Assembly: GCA_022361095.1 (NCBI GenBank) | Contig: JAKSBO010001159.1 | Coordinates: 1-12,394 of the forward strand | DNA from: Desulfobacterales bacterium | GTDB taxonomy: Bacteria; Desulfobacterota; Desulfobacteria; Desulfobacterales; Desulfobacteraceae | Reading direction: 5' to 3' | DNA length: 12,394 nucleotides | In this document: in pieces, positions 6,246-12,394 of the stretch | Layout of the letters: every line of letters starts with the position of its first letter | Numbering within the stretch: the first letter of the stretch is position 1 | Translations under genes and position numbers: made by a program | Notes under the pieces: model-generated | The model's database searches: none | The model's input: the letters and a program-made list of their open reading frames with translations, nothing else | Told to the model about the DNA's origin: nothing

Positions 6246-6262
6246 GTGTTTATAGTAAACAC
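6246..6262. promoter_or_regulatory. Palindromic operator over the purU -10
   Basis: GTGTTTA-TAG-TAAACAC is a perfect 7+3+7 inverted repeat. It contains the -10 hexamer of the purU promoter, a classic repressor position. It is not the E. coli PurR site, nor an FNR or LexA box that I recognise. Confidence 0.55.
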
Positions 6263-6277
6263 ATCCGTTAACGACAA
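6249..6277 (-). promoter_or_regulatory. Sigma-70 promoter of purU
   Basis: On the minus strand TTGTCG (6277-6272) and TATAAA (6254-6249) are separated by exactly 17 bases. The predicted start is near 6243, leaving a leader of about 40 bases that ends in the AGGAGG of purU. Confidence 0.6.
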
Positions 6278-6334
6278 GAACTAATATTTTTGCCTGTCTT
6301 CTTTTTTTGAGGGTGAGGCCCATGATGGGATGGT

Positions 6335-6826
6335 TTAAAGCAACTTGGAGTGATCCTTGTGTCCTGACCATTTGGGCAAATTATCATGGGGTTCTATAAC
6401 GCTGTTGCCATAGAATAGGTGACAGGTCGGTCTGAATGCGTCCGGCACCTTGGCGGAATGCCCGAAATTAAACAATGATGGAAAAGCCAGCCACATTCTG
6501 CGCCCTTCATCAGCAATTGGTGTGCCGCACTTGCTGCAGCGAACTTTACAGGGCAGGATGCGCTCCGGCCGATTTTGTTCACTGTTGTAAAAGATCAGAC
6601 TTTCAACACCTGCGGTGAATCTTACATGGTGCTTATGGAAAATTGCAGCCCACTGCATAGGGGCGCCATGTAGTTTTTGGCAAGTCAAGCAATGGCAGAT
6701 TTTGACATCTACCGGATCACCACTCACTTCATATCGAACGGTGCCGCAAAAACATGAGGCGTTATATTTGGGAACAAATTCTGTGTTTTCCAGAGACGCA
6801 TATTCCGGACCGAATGGTATTGTCAT
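6335..6826 (-). CDS. GFA-family zinc protein (formaldehyde-activating-enzyme-like)
   Basis: A 163-residue protein counted from ATG at 6826 (MTIPFGPEYASLENTEF). A TTG at 6877 in the same frame would add 17 residues but overlaps the upstream gene and has no ribosome site. The product carries the full seven-cysteine zinc pattern of the GFA/CENP-V fold: CFC (25, 27) in SCFCGTVRYEV, CHCLTC (44, 46, 49) in CHCLTCQKLHGAP, and CSKC (97, 100) in RCSKCGTPIADEG. The founding member was described as a glutathione-dependent formaldehyde-activating enzyme, but many family members have unknown substrates and a true formaldehyde role here is inference. The C-terminal NLPKWSGHKDHSKLL is typical of one fungal/bacterial subgroup. 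It follows the DUF6122-like gene by 29 bases on the same strand, so it is probably co-transcribed. Confidence 0.88.
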   Translation of the reverse strand: MTIPFGPEYASLENTEFVPKYNASCFCGTVRYEVSGDPVDVKICHCLTCQKLHGAPMQWAAIFHKHHVRFTAGVESLIFYNSEQNRPERILPCKVRCSKCGTPIADEGRRMWLAFPSLFNFGHSAKVPDAFRPTCHLFYGNSVIEPHDNLPKWSGHKDHSKLL

Positions 6827-6855
6827 AATCCGTACCTGTTTGCGTTTATCTAAGC

Positions 6856-7188
6856 TTATAACCTCATCCAGAGACAATCTTGATAATCCGTGAACATATG
6901 GAAAAGTAATCCAACCGACACTATTTTAACTGTTTTTTTTCTGGAAAAGATAAAGAACAGGAAATAAACAGCGATTGCATAGTAAGAATGCAACGGATGA
7001 AACCCTATCCCGCACCTTGCCGGATCAAATACCGGGTCAGCAAATAAATGGTCTAAATCCACAAGCATCGTAGCGACTATTATCAACCACGCCTTTTTCC
7101 AATCAGCTCTAAAAAATACCCAGGCGATCAGTCCTGGAAAAGCCAAATGTAAGCTGTAATGGGTGATCTGTTGTAACGCAGGCGGCAT
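6856..7188 (-). CDS. DUF6122-like integral membrane protein
   Basis: A 110-residue protein. I chose ATG at 7188 (MPPALQQITHYSLHLAFPGL): it lies 16 bases after the stop of the J-domain gene, whereas the longer frame from 7260 overlaps that gene and adds 24 unrelated residues. About four membrane segments are seen, near 11-27, 32-49, 68-81 and 87-101. Conserved polar motifs sit at the membrane edges: ATMLVDLDHLFADPVFDP (39-56), GFHPLHSY (62-69) and GLLFHMFTDYQDC (93-105). The Asp/His-rich pattern suggests a metal-dependent membrane enzyme, reminiscent of YdjM-type membrane hydrolases, but no activity is established to my knowledge. Assignment to DUF6122 rests on recalled motifs. Confidence 0.75.
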   Translation of the reverse strand: MPPALQQITHYSLHLAFPGLIAWVFFRADWKKAWLIIVATMLVDLDHLFADPVFDPARCGIGFHPLHSYYAIAVYFLFFIFSRKKTVKIVSVGLLFHMFTDYQDCLWMRL

Positions 7189-7204
7189 ATTGGTGATGGC
7201 ATTC

Positions 7205-7522
7205 CTATATTTTATTTCTTTTGGTATTGCCCCATAAAGGGTCATGGCCAAATCTGTCAAACCACCACTCTTCAGCGGATAGATGTTGTTTCAGCGCTTC
7301 TTTTTTAAAAGAATATTTATATTGATTGCAGTAAAGACAAATGGTTTTATATGCAGCGGTCAGCTTTTTTGTCATTTCAGTGCATTTTTCATTATTGCCG
7401 GGGTGTTTATCCGGATGCCACTGCATAATCAGTTGTCTGTAGATTGATTTAATCTCTTCCATTGATGCCTGTTCAGGCAGGTTTAACAGTTCTTTGGCTT
7501 CAGCAATATCATTATAATTCAT
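7205..7522 (-). CDS. Short J-domain (DnaJ-like) protein
   Basis: A 105-residue protein from ATG at 7522 (MNYNDIAEAKELLNLPEQAS); a weak GGTGA ribosome site lies about 8 bases upstream. GTG at 7534 and TTG at 7546 are possible longer starts. Residues 8-60 are a J domain with the diagnostic HPD at 36-38 inside QLIMQWHPDKHPGN, followed by the helix III pattern LTAAYKTI. It lacks the Gly/Phe, zinc-finger and C-terminal domains of true DnaJ, so it is a class C J-protein expected to recruit an Hsp70 to a special client. The C-terminal 35 residues (YCNQYKYSFKKEAL, then EEWWFDRFGHDPLWG) may bind the client. Tight spacing with the membrane gene downstream suggests the two work together. First gene of a likely three-gene operon. 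Confidence 0.88.
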   Translation of the reverse strand: MNYNDIAEAKELLNLPEQASMEEIKSIYRQLIMQWHPDKHPGNNEKCTEMTKKLTAAYKTICLYCNQYKYSFKKEALKQHLSAEEWWFDRFGHDPLWGNTKRNKI

Positions 7523-7563
7523 AATTTTTTTCACCGGTATCGGCAACTCACATTGCTTTGTTA

Positions 7564-7592
7564 TCTAAAACAGGATTTATTTTTAAATGCAA
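7564..7592 (-). promoter_or_regulatory. Possible promoter of the J-domain operon
   Basis: On the minus strand TTGCAT (7592-7587) and TTTAGA (7569-7564) have a 17-base spacer. The match is moderate. It is the best sigma-70 pair in the divergent gap before the J-domain gene. Confidence 0.35.
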
Positions 7593-7612
7593 CTAGTTAA
7601 AATAAATCAGGT

Positions 7613-7640
7613 TCAGGTTTGTCTGGACATTTGCCGATAT
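7613..7640 (+). promoter_or_regulatory. Sigma-28 (FliA-type) flagellar promoter
   Basis: TCAGGTTT (7613-7620), 12 bases, then GCCGATAT (7633-7640). The -10 matches the sigma-28/sigma-D consensus GCCGATAW almost perfectly. The -35 agrees with TAAAGTTT at 6 of 8 positions, with spacing one base longer than the commonest. The downstream gene looks motility-related, which supports it. Predicted leader about 58 bases. Confidence 0.6.
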
Positions 7641-7704
7641 TTTTTTTACAGTTTTAGTTATGTAAACAGACAATAAAGCGTTTTATTAAAGGAGCATTAG
7701 CATT

Positions 7705-7911
7705 ATGAACATTAGCGGGACCCCTAATACGGCCGCATCAACCGACGCTATGAAAAAAGCGATGGCAATGCCCAATCTTATGCTCAATCTTCTTCAACAC
7801 CCAGCCAGTGCTTCAAGTCAGTCTCTTAACACCCAAATTCCTGAAGTTCAACAGCCCTCTGATCTTGCAACAATTACGGGTAAAGGTAAAGCGGTTGATG
7901 TCATCGCGTAA
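7705..7911 (+). CDS. YjfB-like putative motility protein, 68 residues
   Basis: ATG at 7705 follows AAAGGAGC by about 9 bases. The protein starts MNISGTPNTAASTDAMKKAM, continues MPNLMLNLLQHP, then a Gln/Ser/Pro-rich linker, and ends GKGKAVDVIA. This layout (short N-terminal MxI, an Ala/Lys/Met amphipathic helix with LL, ending in G-x-x-VDVxA) fits the small YjfB putative motility family (PF14070), whose members are commonly 55-70 residues; the assignment is from recalled patterns. There is no signal peptide or membrane helix, so it would be cytoplasmic or exported by the flagellar apparatus. A sigma-28 type promoter precedes it, consistent with late flagellar expression. It converges on ppc with a 22-base gap and no clear terminator. 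Confidence 0.65.
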   Translation: MNISGTPNTAASTDAMKKAMAMPNLMLNLLQHPASASSQSLNTQIPEVQQPSDLATITGKGKAVDVIA

Positions 7912-7933
7912 CATTTAAAATTTATCTCCCCGG

Positions 7934-10702
7934 TCATCCGGTTGTACCAAGCGCGTTGGCAATGGCATTCACACACTGCAAAAGGGCGAACAGATACTGA
8001 TCTTCTTTTTTAGCGTTTTCCTTTTTGGCTTTACGCCATTTTCTGAGCAGCTCAACCTGGGCATCGTGCAGATTATTGAGCGCTTCAGCCCTGAGTATGG
8101 TCGAATAATAGTGATTAATGCGCCGTTCGTTAATTGGCCGCTTCAACACATTGGCTACCGTTTTACGTGTTAGGTCCAGTTCCTTTTTAATGATTTCCAT
8201 AAACCGGTCGCGAATCGTCATTGATTCAACCAGCGACGCATATTTTTCCATAATCCGTTCATCGGTCGCTATGAGGCTGCTATCCAGATTGGTCATTACA
8301 AAACGCACAAAAGGATTGTATTCAACAAAACGAAGCAATTTTTTGTACGATTCCGGATTTTCGTTTCTTAATTCATCCAAAGTGGAACCAACACCGTACC
8401 AACTGGTAATATTGAAGCGCGATTGAGACCAGCTGAACACCCAGGGGATTGCCCGGAGATCATCCATACTGCGTTTGCCTGTACGACGTGCCGGACGAGA
8501 CCCGATTTTACTTGACTCGATCACATCAATGGGTGTTGCCTGGGAAAAGAAGGTGATAAAATCAGGATCGGAAATCAGCCGGCGGTAATGATAACGTCCC
8601 CGATCACCTAACTGATGGAACACGCTTTCTATTTCATCGCGCGTTTCTTTAGTATTTTGGTGTATTACGGTTTGTGCCGTAATACTTGAAACCATCAGTT
8701 CCAGGTTATAAGCCGCATTGACTTGGTTGGCATATTTGCGTTCAATGGTCTCGCCTTGCTCTGTAACACGAAACTTACCATTGATTGATCCGTGGGGTAA
8801 TGTTTTGATGAACCAATGGCTTGGCCCTGCCCCCCGGCTTATGCTTCCCCCGGTGCCGTGGAAAAAACGGATTTTTACACCGTATTTTTGGCCTGTCTTT
8901 GTCAATTCTTTTTGTGCTTGATGCAAGAGCCAGGAGCTGGCTAGAACACCGCCGTCCTTGTTGCTGTCGGAGTAGCCGATCATTACATCCTGAATCAATT
9001 CGGCATTGGGATTTTTCAACGACTGCATCTGCAAACTGTTTATGACAATCGGATGGCCCAGGTAATCGTCCAGAATAGCCGGGGCGGCCTTTAAGTCTTC
9101 AATGGTTTCAAAAAGGGGCACAACAGGCAGAATGGCCCCGAGCAGATCCCCGTCTTTTACAATCAAACCGACTTCACGCATGAACAGGTAGACGGTGAGC
9201 AGGTCCTCCGTATTCCGGGTCATACTTACAATCAGCTTTCCAAACGCATTTGGGCTGTAGCGGTGAACATGGTCACTTACAACCTGCAGCGCCCCTATCA
9301 CATTTTGCCCTTCTTGATCGATGCTTTTATGGTGCACCAAAAATGGGCGGTTGATTTTGAGTTCCTGATCTAAAAAAGTACGCCTGGCTTTCCGGGAGTT
9401 TTGGATCTGTCCGGCAGCTTTTGCCCCGAGAGATGCTGTAACCAACTGTGCTAAAGCCTTTTCATGATAGTCACTGTTTTGACGGATATCCAACTTCGCT
9501 AAATGGAAACCAAAGATTTTTAAAATCCGCTTCATGCGGCCGACATCAACATGGGCGACCTCGCCGATTCCGCATTTTTTCAGTTCGTCGTGCAGCAGGC
9601 TTAGGTCCGCAATCAATTCGATGGAACTTTTGTAACTATTCGGCTTATCTTTTAATTCAAGATTAAATTCCCGGCTTAAATCAATGGGGATTTTTTGCAT
9701 TAAGATAAGCACATAGGCCTTGAAAACTTCCTCGGCATGTTCTTTGATTTCAATTTCGGCATTTATGCCGACTTCTTTGCGCAGTACTTTAATCCGCTCA
9801 GCAAAATTGGGGCTCACATCCGAGATATTGTGATAAATACTAAGCTTTTGCGCCAACCCTTTCAATTCGTTTTTTATGATATAGAATGCATGAATGCGAA
9901 GTTTTTCAACGGTGTTTTTAGTAATCTCCGGGGTCACAAGGGGATGCCCGTCACGATCCCCGCCCACCCAGTTTCCAAACGACAGCACCGGGAGCAGATC
10001 CGAGTCATTCAGCACCGCCGGATCAAAGCCGGACTCTTTCCAGGCATGACGCAAACGTTTATCCAGCATCATGATTACATTGGGAAAAACATGGGTCAGA
10101 TAGTACAGTATATTGTCCAGTTCCGATGCCAACCGCGGCTTTTCTATGTAGATTTCCCCCACATGCCACGCGCGATGCAGAATCTGCTTAATTTCCTGCC
10201 GAATGTCTGCGCGTTCATTTCGGGTGTAAATTGGGTTCTCACGTTTAACCAGCAACAGGTAAAGCTTACGGTATTCCTGTAGCACCACCGTGCGTTTGGC
10301 TTCTGTCGGATGTGCCGTTAAAACCGGTTCGACCAGAACGTTGGGCAATACCTTTAGAATCTGGGACTCCGAGATCTTCCTGGACTTCAAATATTGGAGC
10401 TGATTCGCCCACAGGCCGTTCACCTGGGCCATATCCTCATCTTCTTTCTGACGGCGACTTTGAACCGCCCCGTTTACTTCCACCAGATTTAACAGCTGAA
10501 AACATATTGACATCATATGGATATATTCATTGCTTGTTAAATCCGGTTCCGGCGGAACGGTGGAATTCAACCACGGAAGCAGATCAACCAGTCCCTGCTG
10601 ATGATTTTCTTCCAACACTTCTTTAAAGCAAGTCAATAGAAAATGAAGATCGTCATAGGGTTTGCCCAATGCATTTTTTACTTGGGTGAAAACTGTATTC
10701 AT
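7934..10702 (-). CDS. ppc: Phosphoenolpyruvate carboxylase
   Basis: Carboxylates PEP with bicarbonate to oxaloacetate, refilling the TCA cycle; a cytoplasmic tetramer in known cases. It has 922 residues from ATG at 10702, within the family range (E. coli 883). Signatures in order: LTAHPTEAKR with catalytic His131, GNWVGGDRDGHP (243-253), LDIRQNS (404-410), GYSDSNKDGG (576-585) with Lys582, the glycine loop at 614-627, GSRPARR (734-740) and LRAIPWVFSWSQSR (749-762). Two oddities: the glycine loop reads FHGTGGSISRGAGP, so the Arg matching E. coli Arg581 is Thr617 while the essential second Arg (Arg623, matching Arg587) is kept; and the end is LGTTG instead of RNTG, replacing the Asn that binds the inhibitor aspartate. 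No strong ribosome site is visible. It has its own sigma-70 promoter. Confidence 0.97.
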   Translation of the reverse strand: MNTVFTQVKNALGKPYDDLHFLLTCFKEVLEENHQQGLVDLLPWLNSTVPPEPDLTSNEYIHMMSICFQLLNLVEVNGAVQSRRQKEDEDMAQVNGLWANQLQYLKSRKISESQILKVLPNVLVEPVLTAHPTEAKRTVVLQEYRKLYLLLVKRENPIYTRNERADIRQEIKQILHRAWHVGEIYIEKPRLASELDNILYYLTHVFPNVIMMLDKRLRHAWKESGFDPAVLNDSDLLPVLSFGNWVGGDRDGHPLVTPEITKNTVEKLRIHAFYIIKNELKGLAQKLSIYHNISDVSPNFAERIKVLRKEVGINAEIEIKEHAEEVFKAYVLILMQKIPIDLSREFNLELKDKPNSYKSSIELIADLSLLHDELKKCGIGEVAHVDVGRMKRILKIFGFHLAKLDIRQNSDYHEKALAQLVTASLGAKAAGQIQNSRKARRTFLDQELKINRPFLVHHKSIDQEGQNVIGALQVVSDHVHRYSPNAFGKLIVSMTRNTEDLLTVYLFMREVGLIVKDGDLLGAILPVVPLFETIEDLKAAPAILDDYLGHPIVINSLQMQSLKNPNAELIQDVMIGYSDSNKDGGVLASSWLLHQAQKELTKTGQKYGVKIRFFHGTGGSISRGAGPSHWFIKTLPHGSINGKFRVTEQGETIERKYANQVNAAYNLELMVSSITAQTVIHQNTKETRDEIESVFHQLGDRGRYHYRRLISDPDFITFFSQATPIDVIESSKIGSRPARRTGKRSMDDLRAIPWVFSWSQSRFNITSWYGVGSTLDELRNENPESYKKLLRFVEYNPFVRFVMTNLDSSLIATDERIMEKYASLVESMTIRDRFMEIIKKELDLTRKTVANVLKRPINERRINHYYSTILRAEALNNLHDAQVELLRKWRKAKKENAKKEDQYLFALLQCVNAIANALGTTG

Positions 10703-10739
10703 AGCATTGCCGACTTTAGTTGATATAGAAAACAGATAA

Positions 10740-10768
10740 ATTATGTATTAGTTCTCAACGATTGTCAA
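10740..10768 (-). promoter_or_regulatory. Sigma-70 promoter of ppc
   Basis: On the minus strand TTGACA (10768-10763), 17 bases, CATAAT (10745-10740): 11 of 12 consensus positions with ideal spacing. The predicted start is near 10733, about 31 bases before the ppc ATG. It overlaps the last codons of the pseudogene at 10755-11096. Confidence 0.75.
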
Positions 10769-11096
10769 ACGTGTAGAAATCTGCGTTCCGACCGGCAATC
10801 GGCTTACCTGTCAAAGAACCTCCGGCGTTAAAATCGCTCCACGCCTATGGTAACCTTGGGGGTTCTCCCAACAATGGGTTCAGGGGCCGCGGACAATAGC
10901 GGGGACATGCAACGCCAGGGTAACCAGGTCATTATGACATGTCCAGAAGAATTGAGTTTTGTGGGGGATTGATTCCTTTTGGTGCATGGTAAGAAAAAAC
11001 CGCATCCGGGCTGATACAGTCAAATTCGGGGTAAACGGCAATTTTGTATTTGGGGTTACTCACATTGACATGGGAACCATCCTGTGTATAGTCTGT
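10755..11096 (-). pseudogene. Unrecognised gene remnant with several frameshifts
   Basis: No long frame exists, but consecutive minus-strand pieces each look coding and join end to end when the frame is shifted. Piece 1 (11096-10932) contains NPKYKIAVYPEFDCISPD and ends ILLDMS. Piece 2 (to 10880, next frame) reads HNDLVTLALHVPAIVRG. Piece 3 (10908-10828) reads APEPIVGRTPKVTIGVERF then stops at TAA. Piece 4, back in the first frame and ending in TGA at 10755, reads NAGGSLTGKPIAGRNADF then YTFDNR. Dropping one T from the TTTT run at 10830-10833 joins GVERF to NAGGS cleanly, so at least one frameshift is well supported. The family is unknown. The 5' end is missing: a stop lies at 11097 and the nfi promoter occupies that area. 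Alternative: an intergenic repeat with chance coding character. Confidence 0.5.
11065..11092 (+). promoter_or_regulatory. Sigma-70 promoter of nfi
   Basis: TTGACA (11065-11070), 16 bases, TATAGT (11087-11092): 11 of 12 consensus positions. Predicted start near 11099, a leader of about 26 bases to the ATG. Confidence 0.7.
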
Positions 11097-11110
11097 TTAA
11101 AAATTTAAAC
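11095..11110. promoter_or_regulatory. Inverted repeat at the nfi start site
   Basis: GTTTAAA-AA-TTTAAAC, 7-bp arms two bases apart, spans the predicted transcription start of nfi. This is an operator-like position. It is AT-rich, so chance is possible. Confidence 0.35.
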
Positions 11111-11124
11111 GCAAAAGTTATACA

Positions 11125-11814
11125 ATGAAACCGAAATTCGAACACGCTTGGGCCGTTACGGAAAATGAAGCACTGAAGCTGCAGACGTCACTTTCCAAAA
11201 AGGTGATCCGTGACGGTCAACTCAATGGTTGCAGATTGGCTGCAGGTGTGGATGTCGCTTATCAAAAGAATGGCGACAGACTAGTTGCCGCTGCCGCTGT
11301 TCTGGATGTGAAAACCTTTAAACTGGTTGAAAGTGCCCATGTGGAGGATGAGGTGAAGTTTCCTTATATCCCGGGGCTATTTTCTTTTCGAGAGCTTCCG
11401 GCCTTAATCAAAGTTTTGGACAAACTCTCCAGCACGCCGGACTTTATTGTGTGTGACGGACAGGGCATCGCTCACCCCCGGAGATTTGGCTTGGCGTGCC
11501 ACTTGGGCGTTATTTTCGACATCCCGACCATTGGCTGCAGCAAAACGCGACTCACCGGCACAGCCGATACACCTGAAGCACAACGCGGCGCAAGCGCTTT
11601 ACTGAAAGACAAGGGTGAAGTGATCGGGGCAGCGCTGCGCACCCAGGATAATATAAAACCGGTCTATGTCTCCATTGGCCATCGTGTCTCTCTGGAAACC
11701 GCCTGTCAATGGATATTACGCCTCTCTCCCAATTATCGCCTGCCCGAAACCACACGTTACGCCGATCAAATGGTCAATGCATATCTAAAAAATAGAGAGC
11801 TGCACCTGCAATAA
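11125..11814 (+). CDS. nfi: Endonuclease V (deoxyinosine 3'-endonuclease)
   Basis: Nicks DNA at the second phosphodiester bond 3' to deoxyinosine, starting repair of deaminated adenine. It has 229 residues, normal length for the family (E. coli 223). Motifs in order: AAGVDVAY with metal ligand Asp43; FPYIPGLFSFRE (79-90) with the wedge Tyr81 and catalytic Glu90; CDGQGIAHPRRFGLACHLG with Asp111; the GCSKTRLTG loop with Lys140; YVSIGHRVSL; and LPETTRYAD with Asp214, where E. coli also has Asp. The protein appears intact. There is no Shine-Dalgarno sequence before the ATG at 11125, so translation may be weak or depend on the short AT-rich leader. It is transcribed alone, from a strong promoter in the pseudogene remnant. 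Confidence 0.95.
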   Translation: MKPKFEHAWAVTENEALKLQTSLSKKVIRDGQLNGCRLAAGVDVAYQKNGDRLVAAAAVLDVKTFKLVESAHVEDEVKFPYIPGLFSFRELPALIKVLDKLSSTPDFIVCDGQGIAHPRRFGLACHLGVIFDIPTIGCSKTRLTGTADTPEAQRGASALLKDKGEVIGAALRTQDNIKPVYVSIGHRVSLETACQWILRLSPNYRLPETTRYADQMVNAYLKNRELHLQ

Positions 11815-11952
11815 TAAGAAAAATCAAAAAGATGTGTACTACGGGAGTATGGAAAGCGTATGCCCGGATTGCTGAAAAATGAAAAACGCCGGAAAGACAG
11901 TGCATGATTATTACATCAACAATTAATAGATGGTGTCTATAACCGCCGACTA

Positions 11953-12394
11953 TTAATCACTTTCATGGCGCAGGGAATCAATGAATCTTTTTAACGGCTT
12001 CAGGTAAGGGATAATGATGATGACGCAGATGGCGCCAAAAACATACTGAAGCATTTCAAACCGGTGCTCAAGAAAATCAAACCCATAGCACCAGGCCACG
12101 ATGGCTGTCAGGGTGCCAAGGCCTGCTGCACTGAAATTGCTGAACAAAGGCATTCTGATCATATAACCGATGATGGTGCCGACCACGGGGCCTGTGACGG
12201 GCAGGGGGGCCATCACAAAGGCAAATATTCCGATCCAGCCCCAGCGCTCTATTTTCTCTTTTTTCTCCTCAGCCTTTTCCTTGAGCCTGCCCATGGCTCT
12301 TTTGATCCAGGCGGCTTTGAATATACCGCTGGTGCTCAGGACAAAAGCGGCATAGGTATAACAGACAATAAGGCACTCTAAATAAAAATTTAAG
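11953..12394 (-). CDS. Small multidrug export-family membrane protein, N-terminus beyond window
   Basis: The frame is open from the right edge to TAA at 11953, giving 146 visible residues. An internal ATG at 12294 exists, but the 33 upstream residues (CLIVCYTYAAFVLSTSGIFK) form a membrane segment, so the true start is outside. A charged loop with KEKAEEKKEKIERWG follows, then the family hallmark IFAFVMAPLPVTGPVVGTII, a further segment around SNFSAAGLGTLTAIVAW, and a final helix VFGAICVIIIIPYL. The layout fits PF06695 (Sm_multidrug_ex), inner-membrane proteins whose name reflects an old export assignment; substrates are generally unproven. The last 138 bases between it and nfi hold nothing notable. 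Confidence 0.75.
   Translation of the reverse strand, partial: LNFYLECLIVCYTYAAFVLSTSGIFKAAWIKRAMGRLKEKAEEKKEKIERWGWIGIFAFVMAPLPVTGPVVGTIIGYMIRMPLFSNFSAAGLGTLTAIVAWCYGFDFLEHRFEMLQYVFGAICVIIIIPYLKPLKRFIDSLRHESD

Noticed and set aside
6204..6371. N-terminal extension of purU to 6371
   Set aside because: The extra 56 residues have no family similarity, and the perfect AGGAGG before TTG at 6203 plus the sigma-70 promoter at 6249-6277 lie inside the extension.
9737..10282. 181-codon plus-strand frame inside ppc
   Set aside because: Antisense shadow of a clearly coding ppc. The other plus-strand frames within 8118-10626 were rejected for the same reason.
1..12394. CRISPR array, transposase or integrase genes
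   Set aside because: No regularly spaced direct repeats and no recognisable transposase or recombinase motif on either strand. The only repeat pair is the inverted one at 3045 and 5271.

Overview
The window reads like a chromosomal segment of a moderate-GC, Gram-negative, sulfate-reducer-like bacterium. A Desulfobacterota member of the Desulfobacter/Desulfobacula kind is my best guess. This is inferred from TTG start codons with good Shine-Dalgarno sites, an FmdE-domain remnant, candidate sigma-54 and sigma-28 promoters, and the gene mix. No rRNA or other clean taxonomic marker is present.

Layout, left to right. (a) 1-2954, minus strand: one very long protein whose C-terminus runs off the left edge (984 residues visible), with a degenerate PHP-like domain followed by a multi-pass membrane region. 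(b) 2955-3589: a dispersed repeat copy with a hairpin, then a decayed FmdE-domain gene. (c) 3590-3676: tRNA-Leu(UAA) with encoded CCA and a terminator. (d) 3720-4165: no intact gene; hairpins, a strong terminator and a coding-like remnant. (e) 4162-5055, minus strand: three small genes (97, 74 and 56 residues). The first transcribed is a 56-residue secreted/membrane mini-protein whose C-terminus resembles a PEP-CTERM anchor, behind a near-consensus sigma-54 promoter. (f) 5271-5320: a second, inverted copy of the dispersed repeat.

(g) 5364-6203, minus strand: purU (formyltetrahydrofolate deformylase) with its own promoter, whose -10 lies inside a perfect palindrome. (h) 6335-7522, minus strand: a likely operon of a J-domain protein, a DUF6122-like membrane protein and a GFA-family zinc protein. 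(i) 7613-7911, plus strand: a YjfB-like putative motility protein behind a sigma-28-type promoter. (j) 7934-10702, minus strand: ppc (PEP carboxylase) with a near-perfect sigma-70 promoter and two substitutions at normally conserved positions. (k) 10755-11096, minus strand: an unrecognised, multiply frameshifted pseudogene. (l) 11125-11814, plus strand: nfi (endonuclease V), whose promoter lies in the 5' end of that pseudogene. (m) 11953-12394, minus strand: a small-multidrug-export-family membrane protein whose N-terminus runs off the right edge.

The metabolic core (purU, ppc) and DNA repair gene (nfi) are ordinary housekeeping genes with separate promoters. The tract from about 2960 to 5363 differs: two inverted repeat copies, a tRNA gene, two gene remnants and an orphan small-gene operon, as expected of a locus with turnover. 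The most interesting candidate is the sigma-54-driven operon headed by the PEP-CTERM-like mini-protein, because PEP-CTERM surface proteins in other bacteria are known to be under PrsK/PrsR-sigma-54 control.
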